In this document: in pieces, positions 19,155-28,349 of the stretch | Position numbering within the stretch: the stretch's first letter is position 1 | Layout: every line of letters starts with the position of its first letter | Origin: Alkalihalobacillus sp. BA299 | GTDB taxonomy: Bacteria; Bacillota; Bacilli; Bacillales; Bacillaceae_F | NCBI RefSeq assembly: GCF_017745675.1 | Contig: NZ_JAFLJM010000002.1 | Span: forward strand, 343,079 to 407,078 | Length of the DNA stretch: 64,000 nt | Direction: 5' to 3' | Notes under the pieces: model-generated | Told to the model about the DNA's origin: nothing | Seen by the model: the letters and a program-made list of their open reading frames with translations, nothing else | Databases searched by the model: none | Program-made: the position numbers and the translations under genes

Positions 19155-19961
19155 ACTTTGTGGTAGCTCCTGCATGGTTTCCGATGGAGGAACATTCAGC
19201 AATTGACACATCAGTGGTGCAAACGCCAATTGGGGAATCGTGACATCGTGTATCCCTTTTGCCACCTTATCACTCAGGATATAAAGAGGAACCATACGCT
19301 CTCCATCTGTCGTACCGCCGTGCAGTCCCCATGTTGACATCCCGTGATCAGACGTTATAACGACCTGATAGCCTTCCTTTGTCCATAGTGGCACCAGTTC
19401 AGATAGAAGATTATCAACACGCAAGATTTTTTCTCGATATTCCTTCGAATCACTACCAAATTTATGTCCGGCATCATCTACATTCATGGAATGAATATAG
19501 AGGAAATCAGGATCAACTTGCCGCCTTAATGATTCTCCATCTAAAAACAAATGACTATCTGGGTAATGATCTTCCCAATAAAATCGTCCGTTCTGGATCG
19601 GTCGATTGGTATTACGTTGGTCACGATCCTCTAAAAATTGAAACGGTGCACGGTTGTACAATTCACTTACCCAGTAATACGATGCCGTCGCATTAACTAA
19701 CCCATACTTTGTTGTTAAATGAAATAGACTTTCTTGTTCCGATAACCTGACAGCACTATTGTTTGTAATCCCATTTAACGAGCTAGGTGTTCCTGTTAAT
19801 AGCACCTCATATAGAGGTCGTGAAAGACTAGGAAGCTCTGAAACCACTCGGCAGCGAGTAGCTTGATTGCTCGCTGCCAAATGTTCCATAAATCCAAGGT
19901 TTTCGATCGCTAAGTCATAGCGCATTCCATCGACAACAACGACAATTAACTTATCTGACAT
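19110..19961 (-). CDS. Alkaline-phosphatase-superfamily phosphodiesterase/nucleotide pyrophosphatase
   Basis: The product has about 283 residues. The chosen ATG at 19961 gives MSDKLIVVVVDGMRYD at the N-terminus, with an upstream GTGAGG and an 11-bp overlap with the binding-protein gene; the longer frame would run deep into that gene. Metal and nucleophile motifs of the superfamily are visible: VVVVDGMR, LPSLSRPLYEVLLTGTPSS (candidate nucleophile Ser/Thr), MNVDDAGHKFG and ITSDHGMSTWGLHGG. It lacks a signal peptide, so it should act in the cytoplasm on the imported compound. The C-terminal tail SCLTGTKTTTSRL lies in a dispersed repeat and may not be ancestral. Confidence 0.83.
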   Translation of the reverse strand: MSDKLIVVVVDGMRYDLAIENLGFMEHLAASNQATRCRVVSELPSLSRPLYEVLLTGTPSSLNGITNNSAVRLSEQESLFHLTTKYGLVNATASYYWVSELYNRAPFQFLEDRDQRNTNRPIQNGRFYWEDHYPDSHLFLDGESLRRQVDPDFLYIHSMNVDDAGHKFGSDSKEYREKILRVDNLLSELVPLWTKEGYQVVITSDHGMSTWGLHGGTTDGERMVPLYILSDKVAKGIHDVTIPQLAFAPLMCQLLNVPPSETMQELPQSLSCLTGTKTTTSRL

Positions 19962-21060
19962 GGACGAGAACCTCACTCTGCCATAATCGTGGAAGTTCCT
20001 TTGCTGTTTTTTCCCACGCATCATGGTCATTGACTGGAACGGCATTTTTATATTGTTCTGTAGGAACCATTTTTTCTGCTATTTCCTCAGGTAGCTTTAC
20101 AGACTCTCGAATAGGACGGGCATACCCTTTCGCAAGATTAATTTGTCCTTCATCACTCAAAATGTACTCCCTTGCTAGCATTGCTGCATGAGGTTGCTTA
20201 GCATTTTTATTTATAATCGTTGCATACCCACTGACAACCGAACCCTCTTCTGGAATCGTCACTTCATAACGCTCACGATCGACTTGATCTGCATAGCCTA
20301 ATGAATTGAAATCCCACATAATCCCAACCTGAAGTTCACCTGTTTCCATACCTGAAACACTAAGGTTGTTTGCCGTGCTTAATCGACCTTGTTTCGCCAG
20401 TTCTGCAAAGAAATCAATTCCAGGCTGAAGGTTCGTTTCATCGCCACCATGTGCGATTGCAGCAGCTAAAACCGCCATTTGACTTTGTGTTCCCGTTTGA
20501 ACATCACCTACAGAAACCATATAATCTCCTTCAAGCAGGTCCTGCCATGAACGAGGCACTTGCTTTACTTGGTCCTTATCTGCAATAAATGAAATCGTTC
20601 CTTGATAACCAACAATCCAGTGGCCCTCGTCATCCTTCGCCCAATCCGGTATTTCATCCCAATAGGAAGTTTTATAAGGAAGGGTAATTTCTTTTTCCTT
20701 AGCAATTGGACCAAAAGAAATTCCTACATCTCCAATATCAGCGGTTGCATTCTCACCTTCTGATTCCATCTTGGCAATTTCTTCAGCACTCGACATATCT
20801 GTATCTGTATGATCAATGCCATATTTCTCATTGATATCTTCCCAAGTATCTTTCCAGTTCGCCCACGTATCAGGCATTCCAACACTATGTACGATACCTT
20901 CTTCTTTTGCTTTTTCCTCAATTTCCGCCAAAGTAAGTGAATTAGAGTCGATAACTGCTTGTTCACTACTTGCATCATTAGCTCCACAAGCTGTCAAACT
21001 GAGTAGTCCCAAACCTAAAATAAAATGACGAATAAAACCTCGATTTTTTAAAAAAGTCAT
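19951..21060 (-). CDS. ABC importer extracellular solute-binding lipoprotein
   Basis: The 369-residue protein begins with a lipoprotein signal ending LLSLTACG, with Cys at about residue 25, so it is tethered outside the membrane. The mature part resembles family-1/PotD-like binding proteins for polyamines, Fe3+ or phosphonates, with SWQDLLEGDYMVSVGDV and the GxxQ-like GTQSQMAVLAAA. It leads the minus-strand operon that includes a phosphodiesterase, two permeases, ATPase, DeoR regulator and PHP phosphatase. A GGAGG site precedes the ATG. The ligand is not identifiable; the two downstream phosphohydrolases make a phosphorylated organic molecule likely. Confidence 0.86.
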   Translation of the reverse strand: MTFLKNRGFIRHFILGLGLLSLTACGANDASSEQAVIDSNSLTLAEIEEKAKEEGIVHSVGMPDTWANWKDTWEDINEKYGIDHTDTDMSSAEEIAKMESEGENATADIGDVGISFGPIAKEKEITLPYKTSYWDEIPDWAKDDEGHWIVGYQGTISFIADKDQVKQVPRSWQDLLEGDYMVSVGDVQTGTQSQMAVLAAAIAHGGDETNLQPGIDFFAELAKQGRLSTANNLSVSGMETGELQVGIMWDFNSLGYADQVDRERYEVTIPEEGSVVSGYATIINKNAKQPHAAMLAREYILSDEGQINLAKGYARPIRESVKLPEEIAEKMVPTEQYKNAVPVNDHDAWEKTAKELPRLWQSEVLVHVR

Positions 21061-21395
21061 TTGACTTCCTCCTTATTGTTTTGTTTGAGTTTGTATTGTA
21101 TTCCTTTGTTTTTACTATACGGTTTTATTGTTAATCTCATATAAAGCCAATGTTAAACAATATTAATCTATTGTAAATTGGGAGGATGGATTGAGCTTAA
21201 GTTTGTAGATGAGACCACAGGAGAAATTAAGGAGTATTCAGAAAAACCATGCTAGATAGGGAAAATAATTAAACGGGATAAAAGAAAAGGAATGATAATT
21301 TTAATAATGGAAGTGAGATCCGCAACTAAACTTCCTGTGATAGGTGAGGAAACAAATTGATGTAATTACAAGATAATAGTGATTATCAAAAATAG
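21061..21395. promoter_or_regulatory. Upstream region of the uptake operon
   Basis: No gene was found. On the minus strand the 60 bases before the ATG carry several A-rich ACAAT/ACAAA direct repeats that could serve as DeoR-type operators, but no unambiguous promoter was found. On the + strand a 22-codon run near 21191-21259 (ending EYSEKPC) is too short to call a gene. Confidence 0.3.
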
Positions 21396-21450
21396 AAAAA
21401 GTAACTCCCCCTCCCTTCCGACCAGAGAGTTTTATGGGGTGTTACTTTTT
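21396..21450 (-). terminator. Terminator of the protein-kinase gene
   Basis: Arms 21396-21410 (AAAAAGTAACTCCCC) and 21436-21450 (GGGGTGTTACTTTTT) form a strong stem with one mismatch. On the minus strand it lies 15 bp past the stop codon and ends in TTTTT, a classical intrinsic terminator. It may also work on the + strand. Confidence 0.8.
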
Positions 21451-21464
21451 AAATACACAATTCA

Positions 21465-22061
21465 TTATTTAATTTTCCTATATATATTCCCAATCATATT
21501 AAGTAGGATAGCGGGCATTTTCTTAGGCAAGAGCCCTCTTCGGTAATATTTATAATATGCTTTTTTAAGGTCCTTCCACTTCGGGCATTGCTCCTTTTGT
21601 TTGAAGCGTACGACATCGACAATCATGACTGTTTTTTCAGTCGTTATAAAAATGTTTTTCAAGTGCACATCGGCAGGGTTGAGTCCTCTCTGTTTCGCTA
21701 GCTTTATGGCGTGATCTACTTCGTTGATAACTTCCTCACTAACTTTTACCCCTTGATTTAAACAGCGATAGAGCGTCATCCCATCAATATAATCGATAAC
21801 TATATAATTCGAGCCCTCTTCATGTAGAGTAGGGTAATATGGGATCCCGTGAAGCATTCGATAAATATTAGCTTCTTCCTTTGCGAGATGCGTATATTGC
21901 GGGAAAAACACTTTTAGCGCTAATTTCGTTGATTTCACTTTGAAAACGGCTGCACTCCTCCCCACCCCTACTAGCTCTAAATCATCATCTTTTTCATAGA
22001 CGGATATCTCTTTTCTATTATTAAATTTTATACTGTTCGCTAATTCATCGAATGATTTCAT
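21465..22061 (-). CDS. Small serine/threonine protein-kinase-like protein (YrzF-like)
   Basis: This 198-residue single-domain kinase fold has a glycine loop (VGVGRSAAVF), a lysine in LALKVF and a catalytic loop NPADVHLKNIF, where Asp and Asn keep the D-x4-N spacing. MIVDVVRF stands where DFG would be, with Asp kept. It lacks transmembrane or PASTA parts and is short compared with typical Hanks kinases. It resembles the small kinase-like proteins of Bacillus such as YrzF. A good site (AAGGGAG) precedes the ATG. Its leader contains a probable manganese riboswitch, so expression likely follows Mn2+. Substrates are unknown. Confidence 0.78.
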   Translation of the reverse strand: MKSFDELANSIKFNNRKEISVYEKDDDLELVGVGRSAAVFKVKSTKLALKVFFPQYTHLAKEEANIYRMLHGIPYYPTLHEEGSNYIVIDYIDGMTLYRCLNQGVKVSEEVINEVDHAIKLAKQRGLNPADVHLKNIFITTEKTVMIVDVVRFKQKEQCPKWKDLKKAYYKYYRRGLLPKKMPAILLNMIGNIYRKIK

Positions 22062-22096
22062 TGCTTACCACTCCCTTCAAAGGGGCAAAAATAAAT

Positions 22097-22250
22097 AAAG
22101 GCATTAGACCAATTATTCGGTCATAATGCCTTCTCATCAAAAAAGACCTCACCAAATTAATTGGTAAAGGTCTTGCAAACAACATGGTTGCCAACAAAGC
22201 CGGGGATCCCTCCCGTAATGACGACTTTATTGTAAATGCTACTCCCCTTT
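22097..22250 (-). ncRNA. yybP-ykoY (manganese) riboswitch with terminator hairpins
   Basis: Read on the minus strand from 22250, the leader has AAAGGGGAGTAGC, then GTCGTCATTACGGG, then CCCCGGCTTTGTTGGC, and ends with GCAAGACCTTTACC. These are conserved landmarks of the yybP-ykoY class in the right order. The 3' landmark forms one arm of a hairpin with GGTGAGGTCTTTT (22141-22174). That hairpin overlaps the aptamer and is the likely switch terminator. A second hairpin (22099-22133) with a T-tract follows. The only gene downstream is the kinase at 22061. In known members Mn2+ binding favours readthrough. Confidence 0.78.
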
Positions 22251-22301
22251 AGGAATATAATTTAATTTAATTCGTTTTCATGTAATGCTATTAATATAGC
22301 T

Positions 22302-22330
22302 ATTATAACAGGAGATGGGCGATAAGAACA
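22302..22330 (-). promoter_or_regulatory. Sigma-A promoter of the riboswitch-kinase transcript
   Basis: On the minus strand TGTTCT (22325-22330) is followed after 17 bp by TATAAT (22302-22307), with TG one base upstream of the -10 (extended -10). Initiation would fall near 22295, about 45 bases before the aptamer. Confidence 0.65.
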
Positions 22331-22435
22331 GCGGTTGCACTTAGTAATTAATGTATGAACATTGATCCTTATTTTTTCGGGGTATATGAATATGCTGATC
22401 GATCTCTCAAATAGTCTTTTTCCATCTTCAGGTTA

Positions 22436-22601
22436 GTTTAATTTCAACTTTGACGATTTTATTTTTAATTTTGGCTGTTTTATTTTCAACATCGGCGATT
22501 TTATTTTTAATTTTGGCTGTTTTATTTTCAACATCGGCGATTTTATTTTTAACTTCTGCTATTTTATTTTCAACTTTGGCCTATTTATCGATTTCTCGAC
22601 A
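22436..22601 (+). repeat. 21-bp tandem array B with terminal tag
   Basis: Seven 21-bp units run from 22436 to 22582 with phases at 22436, 22457, 22478, 22499, 22520, 22541 and 22562. The tag ATTTATCGATTTCTCGACA follows at 22583-22601. Units 2-3 and 4-5 are identical pairs, so part of the array grew as a 42-bp block. The first unit is the most diverged. It lies upstream of the LysM/GH18 gene that starts at 22779. Confidence 0.85.
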
Positions 22602-22778
22602 AATTACGAGCATTTTCGAGCATGGCTCGCCCCCCTTCTGACCTACAGCTTGCTTGTCCCATATGGAATCCTTCTTTCAGCCATCAACCGCTTAGTATCG
22701 TAAACCGACCGATGCATGTTCCTTGTATTAATTTGGCAGACTAAGCATTAAGATTTTATGGTTCGGAGGGGATTTTCG
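22602..22778 (+). promoter_or_regulatory. Leader region of the giant LysM/GH18 gene
   Basis: This stretch should hold the promoter of the + strand gene at 22779, but no strong -35/-10 pair stands out. GGAGGGG at 22765-22771 is the ribosome-binding site that selects the ATG at 22779 over the one at 22758. Confidence 0.4.
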
Positions 22779-25700
22779 ATGGAGCTTTTTCGTAAATATG
22801 AATTGAATGTAAATGAAAATAATAGCTATACACTCATTGTCCATTTAGATGAGCATTTAACTGAATTTGCAGACGAATTAGGGCAGTCACCTAAAAAAAG
22901 AGGTGAGTTACAAACGCACGTCCGCGAGTTAATCAGGGAGCAATTCCCTCATATTCGCGTATCAACCGTGAAGGTGATGGCAGGCTCTTTCCTTGTCGCT
23001 TCCTTTTACTTTGGAGGCACAACAGATGCTAGTGCACAATCGACATCACCAGAAATTCAGCAGGAGGCACAGTACGATGTGTACGTTGTGCAATCCGGCG
23101 ATACATTATTTTTACTATCAAAAAAATTCAATGTGTCTATTACCGCGATCCAAGAAGTCAATGGGATGACCGACGACCGCCTTTTCGTAGGGCAAATCGT
23201 AAAGCTCCCTTACTTTACATATACGGTTTCGTCTGGCGATACGCTTTATTTGCTGGCAAAGCGCTATAACACCACCGTCGATGACATTCGCGCGTTAAAC
23301 GGATTAACCGGTGATGCGCTTTCGGTTGGGCAAAAGGTAAAAATACCGCAAAAATCAGACCAAGTAAAAATTGAAGAACCTATCGAAGCACAAGCCCCCG
23401 TGGAAGAGGATACAACGCCTGCGCCAGAACCGGAGACCATCACTTACACCGTCGTCTCCGGAGACACCTTGTGGAAAATCGCCAATCGATTCGGGACGTC
23501 CGTTGATGCGATTAAAACAGCCAATAACCTGACTTCCGATGCAATCTATGTCGGGCAAACGTTAAAGATTCCAACTGTGGAGGAAACAGCTGCTCCGGCC
23601 GATGAAGTCGCCGAGACACCACCTCCGGCTTCTGAACCCGCACCAGAGCCGGAAGCTGAACCTACTCCGGAACCGGCACCCGAACCAGAAACTGTCTCCT
23701 ATACCGTCGTTTCCGGCGACTCTTTGTCGGTCATTGCTAAACGGTTTGGAACAACTGTCGATGCCATCAAATCAGCGAATAACCTTACTTCCGATATGAT
23801 CTATGTCGGGCAAACCTTACAAATACCGCAGAAAACGGAGGCGCCAGTGGAAGAGGCAGCCGAGACACCACCTCCGGCTTCTGAACCCGCACCAGAGCCG
23901 GAACCTACTCCGGAACCGGCACCCGAACCAGAAACTGTCTCCTATACTGTCGTTTCTGGGGACACTTTATCGGTCATTGCTAAACGGTTTGGAACAACTG
24001 TCGATGCCATCAAATCGGCGAATAACCTTACTTCCGATATGATCTATGTCGGGCAGACGCTTACTATTCCCACTGAGGTGGCTGCGGAAACTCCTCCTGC
24101 ACCGGTGGCACCAAATGCCCCTGTCATTACCGAAGGAGAAGCGGCGACTAGTCAAAATGCTACCTCTTATTTAGTTTCGGGAACGGCAGAGAAAGAAGCT
24201 ACGGTGACGGTAACGATCTCGGACGGTGAAAATGCCCCGATCACGAAGCAAGTGACGACAAACGAAGACGGTACTTATGAGCACGTTTTTGACTTATCGA
24301 CCTTAAAGGATGGCACCTTAACCGTAACCGCCGTTGCAACGAGTCAAGCAGGAAAAAGTAGCGAGGAAACAAAGCAATCCATTACGAAAAAGACGACCGC
24401 TGCAGCTCCAAGCCTCGACCATGATCCGATTATCACTGGGGTGACAGCTGAAAACTATGAAGTCACTGGGACTGCAGAGCCGAATGCAACCGTCGAAGTT
24501 CGTGTCTCAGATGGCGTGAATCCAGCGGTAGTAACAGAGATAAAAGCCAACGATAGCGGCACATATGAAGCGACTATCGATCTCCGAAATTTAAAAGACG
24601 GAACGGTGACGCTTACTGCTTTTAGTAAAGATCGTTACGGCAATACGAGTGCTATAAACAAAGCAGAAATGACAAAAATTACGGTGTCCGAAGCACCTGT
24701 ATTAGAACCGACTGAAACAGTTACTATTGACAATGCCAATGCCTTCCGCTTTAACGGGACTGCACAGCCTGGTGCGACCGTGGAAGTGACGGTATCTGAT
24801 GGGGTTAACCCAGATATTCGATTTACTACTACCGCTAATGACGAAGGCGATTTTAGTGAGGTAATCGATTTACTTGGCTTGAACGATGGAACGTTAGCGA
24901 TTACGGCCCATGCAGTCGATCAATATGGAAATAAAAGTAGTGTTCATGAAGCTATTCTGATCAAAGATACGGCCATAGACGCTCCTACCCTTGTCCAGCC
25001 TGAGGTGATCAATCAGGAAACAGCATCGAACTATACCATAAGTGGGCAGGCCCGGCCTGGCACCACAGTAGAAGTCATGATAACGGACGGTGTTCATCCT
25101 GAGGTGCGCGGAACGACGACCACGGATGAAAATGGTGAATTTGCGATTACGTTAGATGTGACAGCTTTAGAGGATACGGCGATAACGATTCGTGCGACAC
25201 AAACGAGCAAAGCCGGCATTACAAGTGACCTTCAAGAAACAACGGTAGAAAAAGATACAGCCATCCCGGATGCCCCTCTTTTTAATAATCGTGGGTTTAT
25301 TAATGAAAAAAATCAAACCGACTACGAGGTCACAGGATCAGCTGAATCGGGGGCATACGTCGTCATTACGGTCACCAACGAGTTGGAGCAATCTCTTTCT
25401 TTTACAACAAAAGCAGATGATACTGGGCGCTATCGTATTCCTATCGATGTCTCCACTCTTGATGACGGAGAAGTTTTATTCAAGGTCACGCAAACGGACC
25501 TGGCAGGCAACACAAGTGAAGCCGTAACAGAAACTTTAATGAAGGATACGGTGGCTCCAACTGATTTTAGCCTTGATAATGAAGGGATTATTTTCAGTGG
25601 AAACGAAACGGACTACCTCCTAGCTGGTGAAACAGAGCCAGATAGTACGGTAGAGATTACTCTAACGGATGGTACTATTTTTATTACGGAAAAAGTAACC

Positions 25701-28154
25701 ACAGGTAGCGATGGCAGGTTTGAAACCCCAATCGATGTAAGTACGCTCGGTGATGGCGATATTTCTGTGTTATTCACCGTTAAAGACAGGGCCGGTAACG
25801 AAGCGAAGCAAGAGGTCACCACGCTCATTAAAGATACCATTCCTCCAGGGGAAGTCACGCTGGATTTACCTGATTTTATTAACCAAGACAATGTCGATCT
25901 TTTTTCGATGATCGCGACAGGGTCAGATGACGGGACGAAAGTAGTCCTTGTTTTTAGCGATGGTGTGAATGAAGTAACAGAAGAAGTGGAAGTCAGAGAC
26001 GGGGCCTTTGGGGCAATTCTTGACTTAAGTACGTTAGAGGATGGGCCGATTAGTATACGGATTACGCAAACGGATATTGCTGGAAACACGAGTGAAGTAC
26101 AAATGGCGACAATTGAAAAAGATACCGTTATTGAGGAGACGGTTGTTGCAAAAAGCGGATTTAGTTATGTCAATGGCGAGCCTGTATACACGGTCATTGG
26201 AACTGCGGAGCCTGGTGCGACCGTGACGGTTTTTATCGAGAACCTACTGCGTCAAGGGTTAGATGAGCTTCAAGAAAATCCTGATCCAGATGCACCGCTT
26301 CGGGAAGAACCGATTGCTGTAAGTGCCACTGCCAATGCGAAAGGATTTTTTACCATTCATGTCCCTGTGGAGCAATTGGTGTTTACCGATGATGTGAAAA
26401 TTACCGTTCAACAGCTCGATCAAGCTGATAATCTTAGCGAATTGACGTCAGTTACGGTTTATTCGTATATCGTTACAGCCGGCGACACACTGGATACAAT
26501 TGCAAAACGCTTTAATACGACCGTTTCGGCGTTACGTAACATGAACAATCTATCGGGTGATACGATCCAAGCTGGGCAAGCATTAAAGCTCCCTGCTTCC
26601 GCTAGCGAAGTGACCAATCTTGGGTACTTGTATTTTGGCAATACACAGCATTTTATTAATACGGTCAATCAAACGAGTCACTCGGTAAATGTCGTGTCAC
26701 CAAGCTTTTTCGATGTAAATCCAGATGGAACCTTAAAGCTCACCTATCAGCTGAATACCGATTTTATTGAAACGATGCATGAACAAGGAATTCGCGTCGT
26801 CCCATTTTTAAGTAACCACTGGGATCGAGAAGTCGGACGCGCGATGCTGGCCAACAAGGAGCTCGCTTCACAGCAAATTGCCGATGCCATCGCAACATAC
26901 GATCTTGACGGTGTGAATGTCGATCTTGAAAATATTACAGCTGCGGATCGTGGTAATTTTACCGAATTTGTCCGGTTGTTACGCGAAAAGGTCCCTGCCC
27001 ATAAAGAAGTGTCGGTCGCAGTTGCCGCGAATCCAAACGGCTGGAACACAGGCTGGCACGGGGCCTATGATTATACGAACTTAGCGAAGCATGCCGACTA
27101 CTTAATGATCATGGCTTATGATGAAAGCTACCAAGGCGGTGACCCTGGACCCGTGGCAAGCCTTCCTTGGGTGGAGCGCTCGATTCAATATGCGATTGAT
27201 CAAAATGTTTCTCGAGATAAAATTGTCGTCGGCTTGGCTCAGTACGGCCGCTATTGGATGGAAGGAATGGAAGTTGGCGGACTTGGCATCTCCAATAATG
27301 CGGTTGATCAAATCATTGAAAGGTACAACGCTACGGTCGAATTCGACGAAGCCAGCAAATCACCTAAAGCTACGTTCACTATTCGGGAAGGCGATCCAGT
27401 GACCGTCGTCAGTGGCCGGACGTTAGCTCCTGGAACGTATACGATTTGGTTTGAAAATGAACAATCGGTGAGGGAAAAACTTGCGCTTGTAAGTAAATAC
27501 AATATTCGCGGCGTCGGTACCTGGAGTTTAGGCCAAGGAAATCTAGAGGTATTCAATAGCTATGCAACAACCCTTCCGACTAGCGTATCAGTGGCTACTA
27601 CTTCTGGGGCAGCACCAGAACAGGAGCCCGACCAAGCACAGGACACTGTGCGTTACACGTCCTATCAGGTTGTTGCTGGAGATAGTCTCTGGGCGATCGC
27701 CACTCGTTTTGACACAACAATTGCAGCTATTAAAGAAGCCAATGGTTTAACGAGCGATACCATCTATGCCGGACAAACGCTGCAGATCCCTGTTAGTGAG
27801 GATGCGGCTATGGGCGAAGACCCGGCAGCAGTTAATGATACCGCAGAGGCTGGAGATGCTGCTGGTGGTGAAAGTGTTGTGGATGAAGAAGGTACTGCTG
27901 GTGAAGATGCTACAGGCGCTGTCGATGGTGAGGGTGCTGTAGCGGGAGTGGATGCTGCTGTAGCGGCTGATGAGGAGCCTGCAGGTGTAGCTCTTGAAGA
28001 AACGGTAACAGAAGTTCAAACATACACAGTCGTGTCTGGAGACTCCCTGTGGCGAATTGCCACAAACTTTGGTACGACAGTCGATGCGATTAAGGAAGCA
28101 AATGATTTAACGAGCGATACCATCTATGCCGGACAGGAATTAATAATCCCATAA
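22779..28154 (+). CDS. Giant cell-surface protein: 8 LysM, Ig-like repeats and a GH18 domain
   Basis: The product is about 1791 residues. The start at 22779 is chosen for the GGAGGGG seven bases upstream. The order is: hydrophilic leader (1-60); hydrophobic anchor (MAGSFLVASFYFGG); five LysM modules (about 99-430), each with Y-V-x-SGDTL and a YVGQ/SVGQ end; roughly eight Ig-like repeats (440-1220) of the form GTAEPGATVEV and DLSTLEDG; LysM 6 (1227-1272); a GH18 barrel (1280-1593) with catalytic DGVNVDLE; LysM 7; an acidic Gly/Ala-rich linker; and LysM 8 at the C-terminus. It probably binds peptidoglycan through LysM and cleaves glycan. LysM 4 and 5 with their Pro/Glu linkers are near-identical, a recent tandem duplication. 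Confidence 0.9.
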   Translation: MELFRKYELNVNENNSYTLIVHLDEHLTEFADELGQSPKKRGELQTHVRELIREQFPHIRVSTVKVMAGSFLVASFYFGGTTDASAQSTSPEIQQEAQYDVYVVQSGDTLFLLSKKFNVSITAIQEVNGMTDDRLFVGQIVKLPYFTYTVSSGDTLYLLAKRYNTTVDDIRALNGLTGDALSVGQKVKIPQKSDQVKIEEPIEAQAPVEEDTTPAPEPETITYTVVSGDTLWKIANRFGTSVDAIKTANNLTSDAIYVGQTLKIPTVEETAAPADEVAETPPPASEPAPEPEAEPTPEPAPEPETVSYTVVSGDSLSVIAKRFGTTVDAIKSANNLTSDMIYVGQTLQIPQKTEAPVEEAAETPPPASEPAPEPEPTPEPAPEPETVSYTVVSGDTLSVIAKRFGTTVDAIKSANNLTSDMIYVGQTLTIPTEVAAETPPAPVAPNAPVITEGEAATSQNATSYLVSGTAEKEATVTVTISDGENAPITKQVTTNEDGTYEHVFDLSTLKDGTLTVTAVATSQAGKSSEETKQSITKKTTAAAPSLDHDPIITGVTAENYEVTGTAEPNATVEVRVSDGVNPAVVTEIKANDSGTYEATIDLRNLKDGTVTLTAFSKDRYGNTSAINKAEMTKITVSEAPVLEPTETVTIDNANAFRFNGTAQPGATVEVTVSDGVNPDIRFTTTANDEGDFSEVIDLLGLNDGTLAITAHAVDQYGNKSSVHEAILIKDTAIDAPTLVQPEVINQETASNYTISGQARPGTTVEVMITDGVHPEVRGTTTTDENGEFAITLDVTALEDTAITIRATQTSKAGITSDLQETTVEKDTAIPDAPLFNNRGFINEKNQTDYEVTGSAESGAYVVITVTNELEQSLSFTTKADDTGRYRIPIDVSTLDDGEVLFKVTQTDLAGNTSEAVTETLMKDTVAPTDFSLDNEGIIFSGNETDYLLAGETEPDSTVEITLTDGTIFITEKVTTGSDGRFETPIDVSTLGDGDISVLFTVKDRAGNEAKQEVTTLIKDTIPPGEVTLDLPDFINQDNVDLFSMIATGSDDGTKVVLVFSDGVNEVTEEVEVRDGAFGAILDLSTLEDGPISIRITQTDIAGNTSEVQMATIEKDTVIEETVVAKSGFSYVNGEPVYTVIGTAEPGATVTVFIENLLRQGLDELQENPDPDAPLREEPIAVSATANAKGFFTIHVPVEQLVFTDDVKITVQQLDQADNLSELTSVTVYSYIVTAGDTLDTIAKRFNTTVSALRNMNNLSGDTIQAGQALKLPASASEVTNLGYLYFGNTQHFINTVNQTSHSVNVVSPSFFDVNPDGTLKLTYQLNTDFIETMHEQGIRVVPFLSNHWDREVGRAMLANKELASQQIADAIATYDLDGVNVDLENITAADRGNFTEFVRLLREKVPAHKEVSVAVAANPNGWNTGWHGAYDYTNLAKHADYLMIMAYDESYQGGDPGPVASLPWVERSIQYAIDQNVSRDKIVVGLAQYGRYWMEGMEVGGLGISNNAVDQIIERYNATVEFDEASKSPKATFTIREGDPVTVVSGRTLAPGTYTIWFENEQSVREKLALVSKYNIRGVGTWSLGQGNLEVFNSYATTLPTSVSVATTSGAAPEQEPDQAQDTVRYTSYQVVAGDSLWAIATRFDTTIAAIKEANGLTSDTIYAGQTLQIPVSEDAAMGEDPAAVNDTAEAGDAAGGESVVDEEGTAGEDATGAVDGEGAVAGVDAAVAADEEPAGVALEETVTEVQTYTVVSGDSLWRIATNFGTTVDAIKEANDLTSDTIYAGQELIIP

Positions 28155-28160
28155 GGAGTG

Positions 28161-28220
28161 TTGGATGGTGGCGAGTATGGGGTTCGACTTTTCTTGGTCG
28201 AGTTCTAGTACTCCATCCAA
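28161..28220 (+). terminator. Imperfect terminator-like hairpin after the giant gene
   Basis: TTGGATGG (28161-28168) pairs with CCATCCAA (28213-28220), and inner arms CGAC/GTCG also pair, six bases past the stop codon. No long T-run follows, so efficiency is uncertain. Confidence 0.5.
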
Positions 28221-28349
28221 AATTGATTACTCCACCCAATATTAAATTAGATTGTATGAATGTTCCCTTTCATTTGGCTGCAAATGAAGGGGACTTTCAA
28301 CTTAAGACAGTATTTGTAGGCTGGGAGTTGGAATGTTCTTTTCGAGCAT

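Noticed and set aside
21191..21259. Fragment reading LKFVDETTGEI and EYSEKPC, vaguely FlaG-like
   Set aside because: Only about 22 codons and not enough to call a gene or a relic with confidence.
25613..26089. 158-residue minus-strand frame inside the giant LysM gene
   Set aside because: Ser/Val-rich mirror of the Ig-like repeats; no ribosome site.
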